Shown here one piece after another: positions 54,054 through 63,966 of a DNA stretch of 64,000 nucleotides; positions within the stretch are counted from its first letter, which is position 1; each line of letters opens with the position of its first letter. The notes beneath the pieces were generated by a model, which did no database searches, was not told the origin of the DNA, and worked only from the letters and a program-made list of their open reading frames with translations. Source of the stretch: JAHQVI01 sp963727575 (GTDB taxonomy: Bacteria; Pseudomonadota; Alphaproteobacteria; Rhizobiales; Rhodomicrobiaceae); assembly GCA_963727575.1 (NCBI GenBank), contig CAVSIA010000028.1, forward strand, positions 16,528 through 80,527, in the 5' to 3' direction. The position numbers and the translations under genes were made by a program.

Positions 54054-54806
54054 TCAGAACTGATACCGCCGCAAGCCGCCATCCACGGGGATCACCGTCC
54101 CTGTGATATAGGCCGCAAGGGGCGAGCTCAGGAACACGACCAGATTGGCCAGCTCTTCCGGTTCGCCGTAGCGGCCGACAGGGATTTCGTTTTCGGATTG
54201 CCATTTCCGGTATTCGGGCGAGTAGTTCCTCCGGATCTGCTCGCTCATGATACGTCCTGGTGCGATGCAGTTGACCGTAATGCCGCGCTTGCCGACCTCA
54301 CGCGACAGGCCCTTGGCCCAGGAATGGATGGCCGCCTTCGCGCAGAACGCGCCATTGATGCCCTCCGGCTCGGATTTGCCGGTAATATTGACGATCCGGC
54401 CCCATCCTCCGTCCATCATCTGCTTCAGAAGCTGATGGGTGAGCTGGCGCGGGCGGGCGAAATTGAGCGTGATCGCCTCCGACCACTGGTCTTCCGTCGT
54501 CTCCAGCGAGAAAGCCCGGCTGCCGCCGGCATTGTTGACCAGGATCTGCACCGACCCGAGCCCATCCACGGCCGCTTTCGCGATCGCCTCCGGTGCGCCT
54601 TCGGCCAACACGTCCTGTTCGATAATGATGGGGGCATGTCCGCTGGCATCGGTGATTTCCTTCGCGACTTCCTCAAGAAGCTCGCGCCTGCGCGCCGCAA
54701 TCGCGAGCTTGACGCCTTCGGCCGCAAGCTGTTTGGCGATCCTGCGGCCGATCCCCGTGCTCGCGCCGGTGACCAGCCCGGTCTTGTCCTGGAGTTGTAG
54801 ATCCAT
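54054..54806 (-). CDS. short-chain dehydrogenase/reductase family protein lacking the usual Tyr
   Basis: 250 residues from ATG 54806 (MDLQLQDKTGLVTGASTGIG). The Rossmann cofactor motif TGASTGIGRRIAKQL and the NNAG motif (QILVNNAGGSRAFSLET) are intact, and PGRIMSEQI and VIPVDGGL follow as in classical SDRs. At the active site, where YxxxK is expected, the text is EGINGAFCAKAAIHSWAKGL: the Lys is there but the Tyr position is Ala (with Phe next to it). It may use another residue or have lost redox activity. Divergent from a LysR gene, which probably regulates it. Confidence 0.88.
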   Translation of the reverse strand: MDLQLQDKTGLVTGASTGIGRRIAKQLAAEGVKLAIAARRRELLEEVAKEITDASGHAPIIIEQDVLAEGAPEAIAKAAVDGLGSVQILVNNAGGSRAFSLETTEDQWSEAITLNFARPRQLTHQLLKQMMDGGWGRIVNITGKSEPEGINGAFCAKAAIHSWAKGLSREVGKRGITVNCIAPGRIMSEQIRRNYSPEYRKWQSENEIPVGRYGEPEELANLVVFLSSPLAAYITGTVIPVDGGLRRYQF

Positions 54807-54983
54807 TGTCCTTACCTCCCTTTGAGCCCACCGACGCTTAGGCATCTTTCAGGGCTTCTTCGTCCTCGATACTAGCGTCATTGGCCCAAAATGGGCAGTT
54901 GGGGCCGCACGGCCTCCGATATTGGCAATCTGAAACGCGCGTGATAATCCTGACGGCGAGAACAGCAGGGCCGGAAAAGCTGC

Positions 54984-55873
54984 ATGCGGACGGATTACCT
55001 TGGGCTGGAGGCGTTCGTCGCCATCGCGGAGCTCGGCAGTTTCAACCGCGCAGCGGCCTATCTCAATCTGTCGCAGACGGCGCTCAGCCATCGCATTCGC
55101 AAAATCGAGATCGATCTCGGCGTGCAACTGCTGATCCGCAGCACGCGCGACGTCCTGCTCACCAAGGAGGGGCAGGCGCTGCTCACTCAGGTGCAGCGCA
55201 ACCTTGCGCATCTTTCGGAGGCGTATGAGGGGATTCGCAAGCGCGGCATCGCCAAGCAGGAGCGCCTCGCCTTCGCCTGTCTGCCGACCATCGCCAATTA
55301 CTACCTGCCGACGATCCTGCGGCAGTTCTCCGCAGAGTGCCCCGACATCGCCATCCAGCTCTATGACCAGCCCTTCGCGCGAATTTACGAGCTGGTGCAA
55401 GCGGGGGAGGTGGAGTTCGGGATCTCGATCATCGGGGCGAAGCGCTGGGATTTGGACATCCGCGAGATCTTCAACGAGCCCTATGTGGTGCTGGTCCGCC
55501 GGGACCATCCGCTTGCCCGGCAAAAAACGGTAACCCGCGCCGATCTTGCCGGGCAGCCTTTCGTCCGGATCAACACGCAGTCGAGCAACCGCCAGCTTGT
55601 GCACGATGCGCTCGGCGAATACCGCGACGCGATCATCTGGCGCTACGAGGTGCAGAACGCGGCCATGGCGATGAGCCTCGTCGCCGAGGGCGCCGCGCTC
55701 ACCGTATTGCCGGCGCTGACCGCAAACCTGTCCCGGCACGAACTGGTGGGCTTGCGATTCAGCGACGTGGAGATCAGCCGCACGCTGGGGGTGGCGACCC
55801 GTCGCGGCTGGCCGCTGTCGCGCAGGCGGAGCGGCTCTTGACGATGATCACCGACCGGCTGTCGCAAAGCTGA
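54984..55873 (+). CDS. LysR-family transcription regulator, terminal frameshift
   Basis: About 296 residues. N-terminal winged helix: YLGLEAFVAIAELGSFNRAA, AYLNLSQTALSHRIRKIEID, STRDVLLTKEGQALL. The ligand-binding domain has LAFACLPTIANYYLPTILRQ and NEPYVVLVRRDHPLARQKTV. A frame change near 55815 gives the usual ending AQAERLLTMITDRLSQS with a stop at 55871-55873; uncorrected, the frame stops at 55841. It is divergent from the SDR gene (177 nt) and ends ten bases from the convergent TPP-enzyme gene. It is likely the regulator of this catabolic region. Confidence 0.9.
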
Positions 55874-55882
55874 TGCCTCCGT

Positions 55883-57557
55883 TCAATGCGAACCCTCGGC
55901 GGGTCCGGGACGAGGCGGATGGGCGCGGCGGAGCACCGGCGATATGACCCGGTCCGAAACCGGCACGTCCCAGACCGCAGCGCCGCCATTGGCGGCAAAG
56001 CCGGCAATCATCGACGGCAGCGAGGCGATGTCGGTCACCGTCTCGCCCGCCAGACCGAAGCCGCGCGCGATCGCCGCGAGATCGGTCCGGCCGAACACCG
56101 CGCCCGCATCGGACAGGCCTTCGGCGCGCAGCTTGTGAATTTCCGATCCATAGGCGCCGTCGTTCATGCACCACGATGAGGATGTTGAGCTTGTGGCGCC
56201 GGATGGTTTCCAGCTCCTGCACATGCATCATGAGGCTGCCGTCGCCGTCGAACATCACCACCGGGCGGTCGGGGCGCGCGGCGGCGACGCCCATGGCGAA
56301 GGAGATGCCGTTGCCGATCGCGCCGAATTCGCGGATCGTCAGAAAGCGCTCCTGCGGCCGCGAGGGCATTTGCGCGAAGAAAAATGAGCAGTGTCCGGAT
56401 GAATTGACCAGCTCCCAGTCGCCGGGCAGGTTTGCCTCCAGGGCGGCAATCACCTCGCGCGGATCGTGGAGGCCGGGCTCGATGTCGAAAATGGCGCTGT
56501 CGAAGGGGGCTGTCCGGATGCGTTCGGCGAGTGCCGCGCTGCGCCATTCGGGCGCACGTGCGGGCAGGGCGGCGGCCAGCGCTTCGGCGCCGAGCCTTGC
56601 GTCGGCCCGGAGGTGGCTGCGCGCGGCAACCCGGCCCTGGCTGACGGCTACCGGGTCTACATCGATCTGCAGCAGCTTGGCTTTCGGCCAGAGCTTGCCG
56701 CCGTCCGAATTGTGATGCGCCAGCGAGCAGCCGACGGCGATGACGAGGTCCGCTTCGGCAAAACAGTCGCGCGCCACCTCCGAGGAAAACCCTCCGGCGA
56801 TGCCGATCGAGAACGGATCGTCATGGAACAGGCCGCGCGCCGGCAAGGTGGTGGCGAGCAGCGCGTCGCAGCGCTCCGCCAGCGCCCGGCAGGCCGCAGC
56901 CGCACCGGAGTCCACCGCGCCGAGGCCGGCCATGACGATGATGCGACTGGCCCCGGCTGCGACGCCGGCGGCGCGGGCAACATCGTCGGGATGCGGCGGC
57001 ACCGGCGAAAGCTGCGGCAGAAGCTGATGCGACGGCTCCGGCAGGGTGTCGCCGCCGGTCCAGCCGTGGTCCTGCAGATCGAAGGGTACGCCGATCACCA
57101 CCGGACGACGCTCGCGCCGGGCCTGCAGGAAGGCATCGCGCACCGCGACCGGCATCCGCTCGGGCAAATGCAGGCTATGATAGGCGGCGCCCGTGGCGGT
57201 GATGAACGGGGCCTGGTCGATGGCCTGATTGTACCAGGCGACTTTCAGCGGCGCTTCTCCGGCAAAGACGACCAGCGGAAGGTGCGCACGCACGGCGGCA
57301 GGCAGGGCGGTCATGATCTGCGTCAGCCCCGGCCCGCAGGTCACGGTGGCGACGCCGACATCGCCGGTTTTCCGCGCATAGGCCATGGCGGCTGCAACGG
57401 CGCAATGCTCGTGCCGGACGTAGATCATGCGGCAGCCGGTTTCGGCGAGGCGCGTCGCCCAATTCATATTGGCGTCGCCAAGCAGCGCGAAGCAGGTTTC
57501 GACCCCTTCCTGCCGGAACGACCGGGTCAAAACCTCGTAGACCTTCTCGCCGCTCAC
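55883..57557 (-). CDS. thiamine-pyrophosphate-dependent enzyme (acetolactate synthase-like), one frameshift
   Basis: About 557 residues in three TPP-enzyme domains. The N-terminal PYR domain has CFALLGDANMNWATRLAETG, MIYVRHEHCAVAAAMAYARK with the TPP-activating Glu, and VATVTCGPGLTQIMTALPAA. The central domain has AGASRIIVMAGLGAVDSGAA. The PP domain has FGAIGNGISFAMGVAAARPD and the metal motif VVMFDGDGSLMMHVQELETI, broken near 56170 before NDGAYGSEIHKLRAEGLSD. It is probably a 2-oxo-acid decarboxylase or synthase; substrate unknown. It lies downstream of the TctAB transporter and 30 bases after the 71-residue gene, so it likely acts on a compound imported there. Confidence 0.9.
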
Positions 57558-57587
57558 GACACGGCGTCCTGGCTGCGCGCGCGCGCC

Positions 57588-57803
57588 TCAGTGCGGCGAG
57601 CGGGGCGTCGGGATGACGATCTCTTCCTCAAGTGCGGCGAGCGCCCGGCCGAGCCGCCATCGCATGGCAAGCAGGTGATTGAACTGGGCGTCGCATCCCG
57701 AGATCGGGCCGGGATAGCTGCCGATCTCGGCCAACACATTCCGCTGGGCAAGGCGGAGAGCGTCGCGTGCAAGGGTAAGCGGATCATTCGTGTCAATCTG
57801 CAT
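57588..57803 (-). CDS. small hypothetical protein in the transporter/TPP-enzyme operon
   Basis: 71 residues from ATG 57803 (MQIDTNDPLTLARDALRLAQ .. LGRALAALEEEIVIPTPRSP); an upstream ATG at 57833 is possible. It is predicted as two helices with acidic ends and has no membrane segment or recognised motif. It is closely spaced between the TctAB permease (82 nt) and the TPP enzyme (30 nt), all on the minus strand, supporting that it is a real gene of the operon. Confidence 0.55.
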   Translation of the reverse strand: MQIDTNDPLTLARDALRLAQRNVLAEIGSYPGPISGCDAQFNHLLAMRWRLGRALAALEEEIVIPTPRSPH

Positions 57804-57885
57804 GGTAGGCCCCTGTTCGGTATATGGATGCAAGGACGAGATCGCATAGAATACCGGATCGCGGGCGGTTTCAACAGTGTCCGTG

Positions 57886-59915
57886 TCATCTGAGGGGCCA
57901 CGGAAGGTTGACGAAGTCTTGCAGCAGCCCGGGCGGAAACTCGCGTCCGAGCGTCGCCGCCAACAGGCATATGAAGGTGATTCCCAAGACCATCAGGAAC
58001 AGCGTCCTCGCCCAGCTCACCCGGGCGCGGACCCGCAGGAAGGCGATCAGGAAGACCGTCAGTGCAATGATGAAGCCGAAAATCGATGAGAGCACCAGAA
58101 GGCCGAGGAACCAGCCGAGGGTCGACCAGAGGCTGTGGGGCGCCCTGGAGTCCTCGCCGCCGGCTTCCAGATCGATGAACACCTCGTCGGTCTCGGGCGT
58201 GCGCATCATGCGGACGAGAAGCAGGACGCAACTGATCAAGGTGACGGTCCCGACGGCGAGGGGGAAGATCTTGTCGCCGATCCGCGAGATCATCGCCGCG
58301 TTGATCCAGGCCACGACGAGATACGCCGTGATGGCGAGCATGAAAATCACCGGTGCCCGTTTGGCGCCGGTCGGAGTCTCGTGGTTTTCGCGGATATGCT
58401 TGGCCTGGCGGATGCCGAATACGACCGAGATGATGGTCAGGACGAGCAGCGTGATGGTGATCGGCGACGCGATATATTCGAAGCCCGTTCCCCACCCCCT
58501 GCTGAAGCGGGAGCCGGCGATCTGGTTGGCCATGTTGGCGAAGGATTTCGGCTCTGGTCCGATAGTACGAAGCCGATCAGGAAGGCCGGCCGCGAATAAT
58601 CGAACCGGCGCAGCAGGATACCCAGCAAACCGATGGCGAACAGCGCCACGAGGTCGCCGAGCGACTGCCGCGATTGAAACGCCGCGAACGCGATGACCAT
58701 GAACAGGAAGGGGGCGAGCAGCGTGAAGCGGATCGTCGTCAGTCGCGCGATCTGGTGGGACAGCAGGATGCAGAGCCCGGCGCCGATGACGTTGGCGAGC
58801 GCCAGCGACCAGACGATCGTGTAGGTGACGTCAAGCTCCTGGCGCACCATATGCGGGCCGGGTGACAAGCCCAGCAGCGCGAGGCCCCCGAGGAACACCG
58901 CCATCGAGCCGGAGCCCGGAATGCCGAAGATCAGCGTCGGCACGAGCCCGCCGCCCTCCTTGGCGTTGTTCGAGGATTCCGGCGCGATCACGCCGCGGAT
59001 GTCGCCCTTGCCATATTCGGATCGATCCTTCGAGCTTTGCACCGCATAGCCATAGGCGATCCAGTCGACCACGGACCCGCCGAGGCCCGGGATCACGCCC
59101 ACGACGACGCCGATCCCGGCGCAGCGGATGGACAGCGAGAGGTTTGCCCACCAGTCCTTCAGGCCCTGAAGCCAGCCGAGCCCCAACTCACCCGACGTGG
59201 AGATCGGCCGGTCCTGCCGAAGAAGCGAAACGATTTCGGGGATCGCGTAAATGCCGAGGCCGACGATCACGAGTTGGAGGCCGTCGACGAGATAGGGAAT
59301 CTTGTAGGTTGCCATCCTCAGGCTGCCGCCCGCGCCGGCCGCGCCGATCGTGCCGGCCATCAGGCCCAGTCCGGCCGCGACGACGCCCTTGAGCGGCACC
59401 CGGCCGGCCAGGATCGCCACCATCGACAGGCCGAGGATCGTGATCATCAGCATTTCGGGCAAGCCGAAAGCCAGGATGATCGGGCGCGCAACGAAAATAA
59501 AGCCGGTCAGCACGGTCGCGCCGAACAGACCGCCGAACAGCGACGAAACGAATGCCGCCGAAAGCGCCCTCGCCGCCTCCCCCTTCTTGGAGAGCGGGAA
59601 GCCGTCGAGCACCGTCGCCTGAGATGCCGACGAGCCCGGTATGCCGAGAAGCACCGAGGAAAAGGTGTCGGAGGTCGGAATGACGGCGACGAGGCCGACC
59701 ATCAGGGCGAGACCCGAAACCTTCTCCATTCCGAACATGAACGGCAGAACGAGAGAGAGGCCGGCAATGCCGCCCAGCCCCGGCAGCACGCCGATCGACA
59801 GACCGAGCAGCACCCCGGCCATGAGATACATGAGCTGCTGTGGCTGCAGCACGAGAAGCAGCGCGTCGCCCAGCGAGGGCAATGCGGACGCGATCAGGTC
59901 CATGCTGGAACCCAT
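57886..59915 (-). CDS. tripartite tricarboxylate transporter permease, TctA fused to TctB, one frameshift
   Basis: About 675 residues. Residues 1-~500 are TctA: LLLGLSIGVLPGLGGIAGLS, GIPGSSASQATVLDGFPLSK, VVVGVIPGLGGSVVDWIAYG, IAPESSNNAKEGGGLVPTLI. These are the two GxLPGLGG repeats and the ExxNNA motif. After a frame break near 58560 (FLIGFVLSDQ) the protein continues through the last TctA helix (YIASPITITLLVLTIISVVF) into a TctB-like four-helix part (APVIFMLAITAYLVVAWINA, SLWSTLGWFLGLLVLSSIFG). No separate tctB gene is present, so the small subunit appears fused to the large one. With the binding protein upstream it forms a complete secondary importer for carboxylates. Confidence 0.88.
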
Positions 59916-59941
59916 TTATCGAAGACGCTGCGGTCTGCGCA

Positions 59942-59978
59942 GCCTCCACCCGCCCTCTGGCGGATGGGGCTGCGTCGC
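59942..59978 (-). other. intercistronic hairpin between binding-protein and permease genes
   Basis: CCACCCGCC and GGCGGATGG, separated by ctct, form a nine-base stem with one mismatch, and flanking ctgcg..cgcag bases can extend it. It lies in the 71-nt gap after the abundant periplasmic protein's gene and before the permease. Such hairpins often protect the upstream message and reduce expression of the downstream gene. Confidence 0.5.
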
Positions 59979-59986
59979 AGCAAGGG

Positions 59987-61093
59987 TTACTGCAGGGTGA
60001 CGTTGTAGTCGGTCTTCAGCCAGTTCAGCACGTAGGCTTTGGCCTCGGGCGAAACGGTGATCGCCTGTTCGTTCGCGCTCTGTGCGCCCGGGCCGGTGAG
60101 CTGGGGATAGACGCCCAGCTCTTCTTCGGCGAGCTTTGCGAAGTCAGGGCGAGCGATGATCTCCTTGAACGCCTTGGTGTACATATCGACGACGGCCTTC
60201 GACGTGGTCTTCGGCAGATACACCATCTTCTGCGCGGCGAAGCCGGAGATGAAGAACGCCTTCCATGCGTCCCATGCGACGCCCGAGGTTTCGCATCCGG
60301 CGGTCTTCTCGCACACTTCCTTGAAGCTGGGCAGATCGGGGAAGGTCGGATCGCGGACGATCTTGCCGTTTTCGTCAAGCGAGCCGTAGCTGAAGGCCGG
60401 CACGGCGAGTTTCTGCTCGATGAGCGGCACGACGCTTTTGAGGTAGGCTGGCGAGGTCTGATAATCGATGTTGGCCTCGCCGCGCTCGAACATGAGACGG
60501 CCGTCGCCGCGTCCCTTGATGCCGAAAACCGGATCGACCTTGAGCCCGAGCAGCTTGAAGGCGAGCAGCGGGACGAGGTCGAGCGTCGTTGCGCCCTGCG
60601 AGCCGTAAAGAAAGGCTTCGCCCTTCAGATCGTCGAAATCGCCGTCGAAGCGTTTGCCCAGATCCGGCGGAAGATAAACTACGCCGCCGGTCCCTGACGC
60701 CAGTACCACCTGCCAGTCCTTATACTCGTAACGCACGCGGGGGTCGCCGAGCAGGTACGGGAACTGGGTGGAGCCGGATGTGCCGAAGATGACGGTGCCG
60801 TCGTCGGTTGTCTGCTGCTGGAACCAATTGGCGCCTTCGGTCGAGCCGGCACCGGGCCGATAACGCACCACAACGGTCGGCTTTCCGGGCAGATGCTCGC
60901 TGAGAAGCGGCGCAAAGAAATTGGCCCAGCGCGCCGATCCGCCGGACTCGGAGAACGGGATCACGTAGTCCACGGTCTTGCCGCTGAGGTCGGGTGCCTG
61001 CGCCGACGCAGAGGTCGCCAGCCCGAGCGCCGAGGACGCCGATATGGCGAGGGCGAACATTGCGCGGCGCGCAAATCTGATGGTGTGAGACAT
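59987..61093 (-). CDS. tripartite tricarboxylate transporter substrate-binding protein (Bug/TctC family)
   Basis: 368 residues with a Sec signal (FARRAMFALAISASSALGLA, cleavage near ASAQA-PDL). The mature protein has Bug-family features: GKTVDYVIPFSESGGSARWA, KPTVVVRYRPGAGSTEGANW, and a C-terminal SKAVVDMYTKAFKEIIARPD then FAKLAEEELG. It is longer than typical Bug proteins (~300), with an extra Cys-containing loop (EVCEKTAGCETSGVAWDAWK) that may form a disulfide. It delivers its carboxylate ligand to the TctAB permease encoded next. Ligand unknown. Confidence 0.92.
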   Translation of the reverse strand: MSHTIRFARRAMFALAISASSALGLATSASAQAPDLSGKTVDYVIPFSESGGSARWANFFAPLLSEHLPGKPTVVVRYRPGAGSTEGANWFQQQTTDDGTVIFGTSGSTQFPYLLGDPRVRYEYKDWQVVLASGTGGVVYLPPDLGKRFDGDFDDLKGEAFLYGSQGATTLDLVPLLAFKLLGLKVDPVFGIKGRGDGRLMFERGEANIDYQTSPAYLKSVVPLIEQKLAVPAFSYGSLDENGKIVRDPTFPDLPSFKEVCEKTAGCETSGVAWDAWKAFFISGFAAQKMVYLPKTTSKAVVDMYTKAFKEIIARPDFAKLAEEELGVYPQLTGPGAQSANEQAITVSPEAKAYVLNWLKTDYNVTLQ

Positions 61094-61383
61094 ATCAATC
61101 CTCCCAGATTGTTCGTCTTTTTTTTCATGCGCCCACGGGCCGGTGGACCTAGTGCAAATGCGGATCGCTTCGCAAATTCTTGAAGATTATACCGTCCAGC
61201 CGCATGTCTAGCGCCATAAACCTTGCATCGGAGACCTCAGCCAGCAAGCTAGAATTTCTCTCCGGTTTATGAATTTGGTGCATCTTTCTTCGCATATGCA
61301 AAACCGCACGGGACGCATTGCGCGTATGACGCGAGTATTTTTAACAAAATCAACCCAAGATCGCATGCGGCGTGCTGCCAACA
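61094..61383. promoter_or_regulatory. upstream region of the carboxylate transporter operon
   Basis: This 290-nt, locally AT-rich space precedes the binding-protein gene. It contains the dyad GCATATGC with A-rich flanks near 61292-61299 (cttcGCATATGCaaaa). It follows the AbrB-family gene on the same strand, so it should hold a promoter for the transporter. The operator is a guess. Confidence 0.35.
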
Positions 61384-62475
61384 CTACGTGGGGTCGGACG
61401 GCGCGACCGCGACGACCGCTTTCTTTCTTGCACCGAACAATTGCGCCGCAAGGGGCGCGCAGGTAATCACCAGGAAGACCCGCGTGAGGTGGTGAACGAC
61501 CACGAACCCCAGATCGGCGCCGACGATGATGGCCAGCACCGTCATCTCGGCCTACCCGCCCGGAGCGAAAGCGAGGAATCCCTCGACCGGTTTCGCTAGC
61601 CCGAACTGCACCACGATTTCCGTAAAGCCGGCCGCGACGCCCGCAAGAATCAACACGAAGACGACGCCCGCCAGCACGGCCTGATGCAACTCGCGCATGG
61701 TGACGCCGACATAGCCGACGCCGATCCCCATGCCGATGAAGAATTGCGCGGTCAGGACCGCCTCGGCCGGCGGCCGGAAATGCAGCACGCCCGCGAGCGA
61801 CAACACGCAGGTCACGATCATCGGTCCGAGGATCGCCGCGCCAAAGAGCCCGATCCGCTCGCCGCCTTTCCAGCCGATCAGCGCCGCCGCGGCCATGATC
61901 GCCAATTCGTGCGGCGGCAGGTCGCCTGCGGGTGCGCCGATCGGATAGACCAGCGGCGCGCCGAACCCTTGTGTCAGGATAATCGGCGCGAGGGTGACGA
62001 TCATCAGCACCCGCGTCGCATGGACCAGGGACAGCGCCCGCACGTCGCCGCCCGCTTCCTGGCCGAACAGCACCATGTCCTGAAGTCCGCCGGGCATCGC
62101 GCAATACCATGCCGTCGCCCGGTCGAAGCCGCAGAAGCGGTGAAAGAACGGGACGCCGATCAGCCCGATGACGGCAATGTAGAGGGGCACCAGCGCGACG
62201 GACGCCGCGATCTGAGGAAGCTGGCCGACGACCGCCGGTGTAATCGATGCGCCCACGGCGACGCCGAGAACGGTTCGAGCCGCCTTGGCGATTGCGCCCA
62301 GTCCTTTCAGCGGTGCGCCAAGCAGGGCGGCCATCAGGCAGGCAAGCATTGGACCGAACAGGAACGGCAGCGGCAGGCCGGTCGCCCGGAACGCGGCTGC
62401 ACCGAGCGCGGCCAGAGCGAGGGTGAGGGCGCGGCGCAATGTCGGGTTGATCGGCTGTCGGGGGAGCGGCGACAT
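61384..62475 (-). CDS. AbrB-family membrane protein, one frameshift
   Basis: About 363 residues with ten or so hydrophobic helices in two similar halves, the AbrB_dup architecture (often mislabelled ammonia monooxygenase). Text: LPLPFLFGPMLACLMAALLG, VLGVAVGASITPAVVGQLPQ, ATAWYCAMPGGLQDMVLFGQ, FFIGMGIGVGYVGVTMRELH. A frame change near 61550 after VEGFLAFAPGG leads to AEMTVLAIIVGADLGFVVVH, the conserved end of the second half, and a stop at 61384-61386. The CAMPGGLxDM and FAPGGxAEM repeats are the family signature. It may be a transporter; in alphaproteobacteria it often sits beside TctC/TctA genes, as here. Confidence 0.9.
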
Positions 62476-62770
62476 GAGGTCTCGGTCAGTTTGTATGGCT
62501 CGACCAATCTGGCATATGAAGGCGCAGGATTGGAGCAGCTTTTCCTGGCGGACCTGCAGGTCGGCGGAACGGAGGGCGTCGGGTTTCAGACGTAGCCAGG
62601 ATGCGCCTGTGCGTTTGGCGGCGGAAATTCGGGCCGGCTAACGGCACCCGCCAAACCGGCTGACGAGGCTCTGCCAGAGGGGCGCCGTGCTCCAAGGCTC
62701 GGCGGCCTCGTTGGAACTCGAGAGTTTGGCGCGATCGATTCGGAGCGCGTCTCCGCGACCGCCGCCCAAC
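62476..62770. other. ~295-base gap without a recognisable gene
   Basis: It lies between the dehydrogenase gene and the AbrB gene, both on the minus strand. Short open frames on either strand show no motif or good start. It probably contains the AbrB promoter. Confidence 0.35.
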
Positions 62771-63661
62771 TCACGATCGCCGGATTGCCGGCAAGAGACG
62801 TTCGGCGAACTCGCGCATGCTCGCTTTCTCACCGCCTTCAGGAATGGCGGCGCCGGCGCGTCCGACCGCACGCTGCCAGTCCACAGTGGCGGCGGCCATG
62901 CGGTTCGGCAGCCCCAGATCGGCCAGCGTCTTGGCCACTTCCTCCATCTCGGCCGCGCGGCGTTCGCCATGCACCATGGAACGCTCGAAATTATAGGCGG
63001 ATTGCTCGGGCCAGCTCGTGCCGGGATGGCTGCGCATCAGCGAGCTGAGCACCTCGTCCTCGACGCCGGCGGCGACGGCAGCAAGCATGCATTCCGCCGT
63101 CAGGGCCTCGAGGCCCTTGACCACGACCGAGCGGATCATTTTGATCGACGAAGCGGCGCCGATGTCTCCTGCGACCACGCGCGGCGCCATGGGGAGCGCG
63201 GCAAGCATGGGGGCTACAGTCTCTGCGTGCGGACCCGACACCAGCAGCGGCACCATATTCAGCTTCGGATGCACGGCGGCCATGACCGCCACATCGACAT
63301 AGCGCCCGCCCGCCGTCTCGATCACCTGCGCCGCGCGGCGTTTCGACGTGGGCGCGCAGGAATTCAGGTCGCACCAGACTACGCCGCGGGCGAGGTGCGG
63401 TGCGGCCGTCTCGGCTGCGATCACGGCCTGATCCGCTGTGACGGTGCAGAACACCAGTTCCGCCCCATCGACCGCTTCAGCGGCGCTGCGGCACCCCCGC
63501 AGCCCCAACGCCTTGTAGCGCGCCGCCATCATCTCGGCCATCGCCGGATCGTCCGACTTGATGTCGTAGGCTCGGATCGGCGCGTCGCGCGCTCCGCCCC
63601 AGCCGGTCACGATTGCGCTCCCCGCCTCTCCCATGCCGATGAATGCGAGACTGGTTACCAT
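62771..63661 (-). CDS. NAD(P)-dependent dehydrogenase, 3-hydroxyisobutyrate dehydrogenase-like with DUF1932 domain
   Basis: 296 residues. N-terminal Rossmann domain: LAFIGMGEAGSAIVTGWGGA (GxGxxG-like) and VWCDLNSCAPTSKRRAAQVI, with GGRYVDVAVMAAVHPKLNMV at the substrate region. The C-terminal helical domain IGAASSIKMIRSVVVKGLEA with the catalytic-type Lys and WPEQSAYNFERSMVHGERRA fits the DUF1932 subgroup. It probably oxidises a small hydroxy acid with NAD(P)+. A strong site (ggagg) precedes ATG 63661. It is the first strong gene of the minus-strand catabolic/transport region. Confidence 0.9.
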   Translation of the reverse strand: MVTSLAFIGMGEAGSAIVTGWGGARDAPIRAYDIKSDDPAMAEMMAARYKALGLRGCRSAAEAVDGAELVFCTVTADQAVIAAETAAPHLARGVVWCDLNSCAPTSKRRAAQVIETAGGRYVDVAVMAAVHPKLNMVPLLVSGPHAETVAPMLAALPMAPRVVAGDIGAASSIKMIRSVVVKGLEALTAECMLAAVAAGVEDEVLSSLMRSHPGTSWPEQSAYNFERSMVHGERRAAEMEEVAKTLADLGLPNRMAAATVDWQRAVGRAGAAIPEGGEKASMREFAERLLPAIRRS

Positions 63662-63894
63662 TGGTGTCCTCCACGAAAATCGGCGTCACGCAACGACCGC
63701 TCCAAGCTGTCCGCGTCCACGGTCATCTTGCCGATCAAATGCTCGATCCGCAGGTTTTTATGCCGTGGCGCAACGGCGAACATGCTGGCGACCGGAGTCA
63801 GGATGATCAAGCGATCGGAAAATGCGCCGACAGTTGCGCGAAAAACCGGAGGATTTGTCGAAGCGTCGGACGCCGCCGGAATCGACGAGCCCAC
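63655..63894 (-). CDS. possible small protein upstream of the dehydrogenase
   Basis: A 79-codon frame whose stop (TAA) overlaps the dehydrogenase ATG (ATGGTAA). The last ~45 residues (MFAVAPRHKNLRIEHLIGKM, DADSLERSLRDADFRGGHQW) look like real coding text with GC-rich third positions; the first part does not. It could be the tail of a gene damaged by an indel. No family recognised. Confidence 0.3.
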   Translation of the reverse strand: MGSSIPAASDASTNPPVFRATVGAFSDRLIILTPVASMFAVAPRHKNLRIEHLIGKMTVDADSLERSLRDADFRGGHQW

Positions 63895-63966
63895 AGCGCT
63901 GCGGGACGCCGGTCTTGCCGCACCTGGGACGTCGCGAAAAAAGTCGCCGGGGTTGTGATCTTAGTT

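Noticed and set aside
54030..54800. 256-codon plus-strand frame opposite the SDR gene
   Set aside because: The minus-strand SDR has complete Rossmann motifs; the plus-strand frame has none and shows antisense-like composition.
54807..54983. GCCC-AAAAT-GGGC dyad between the SDR and LysR genes
   Set aside because: A four-base stem is too short to call a LysR site, although the position is suitable.
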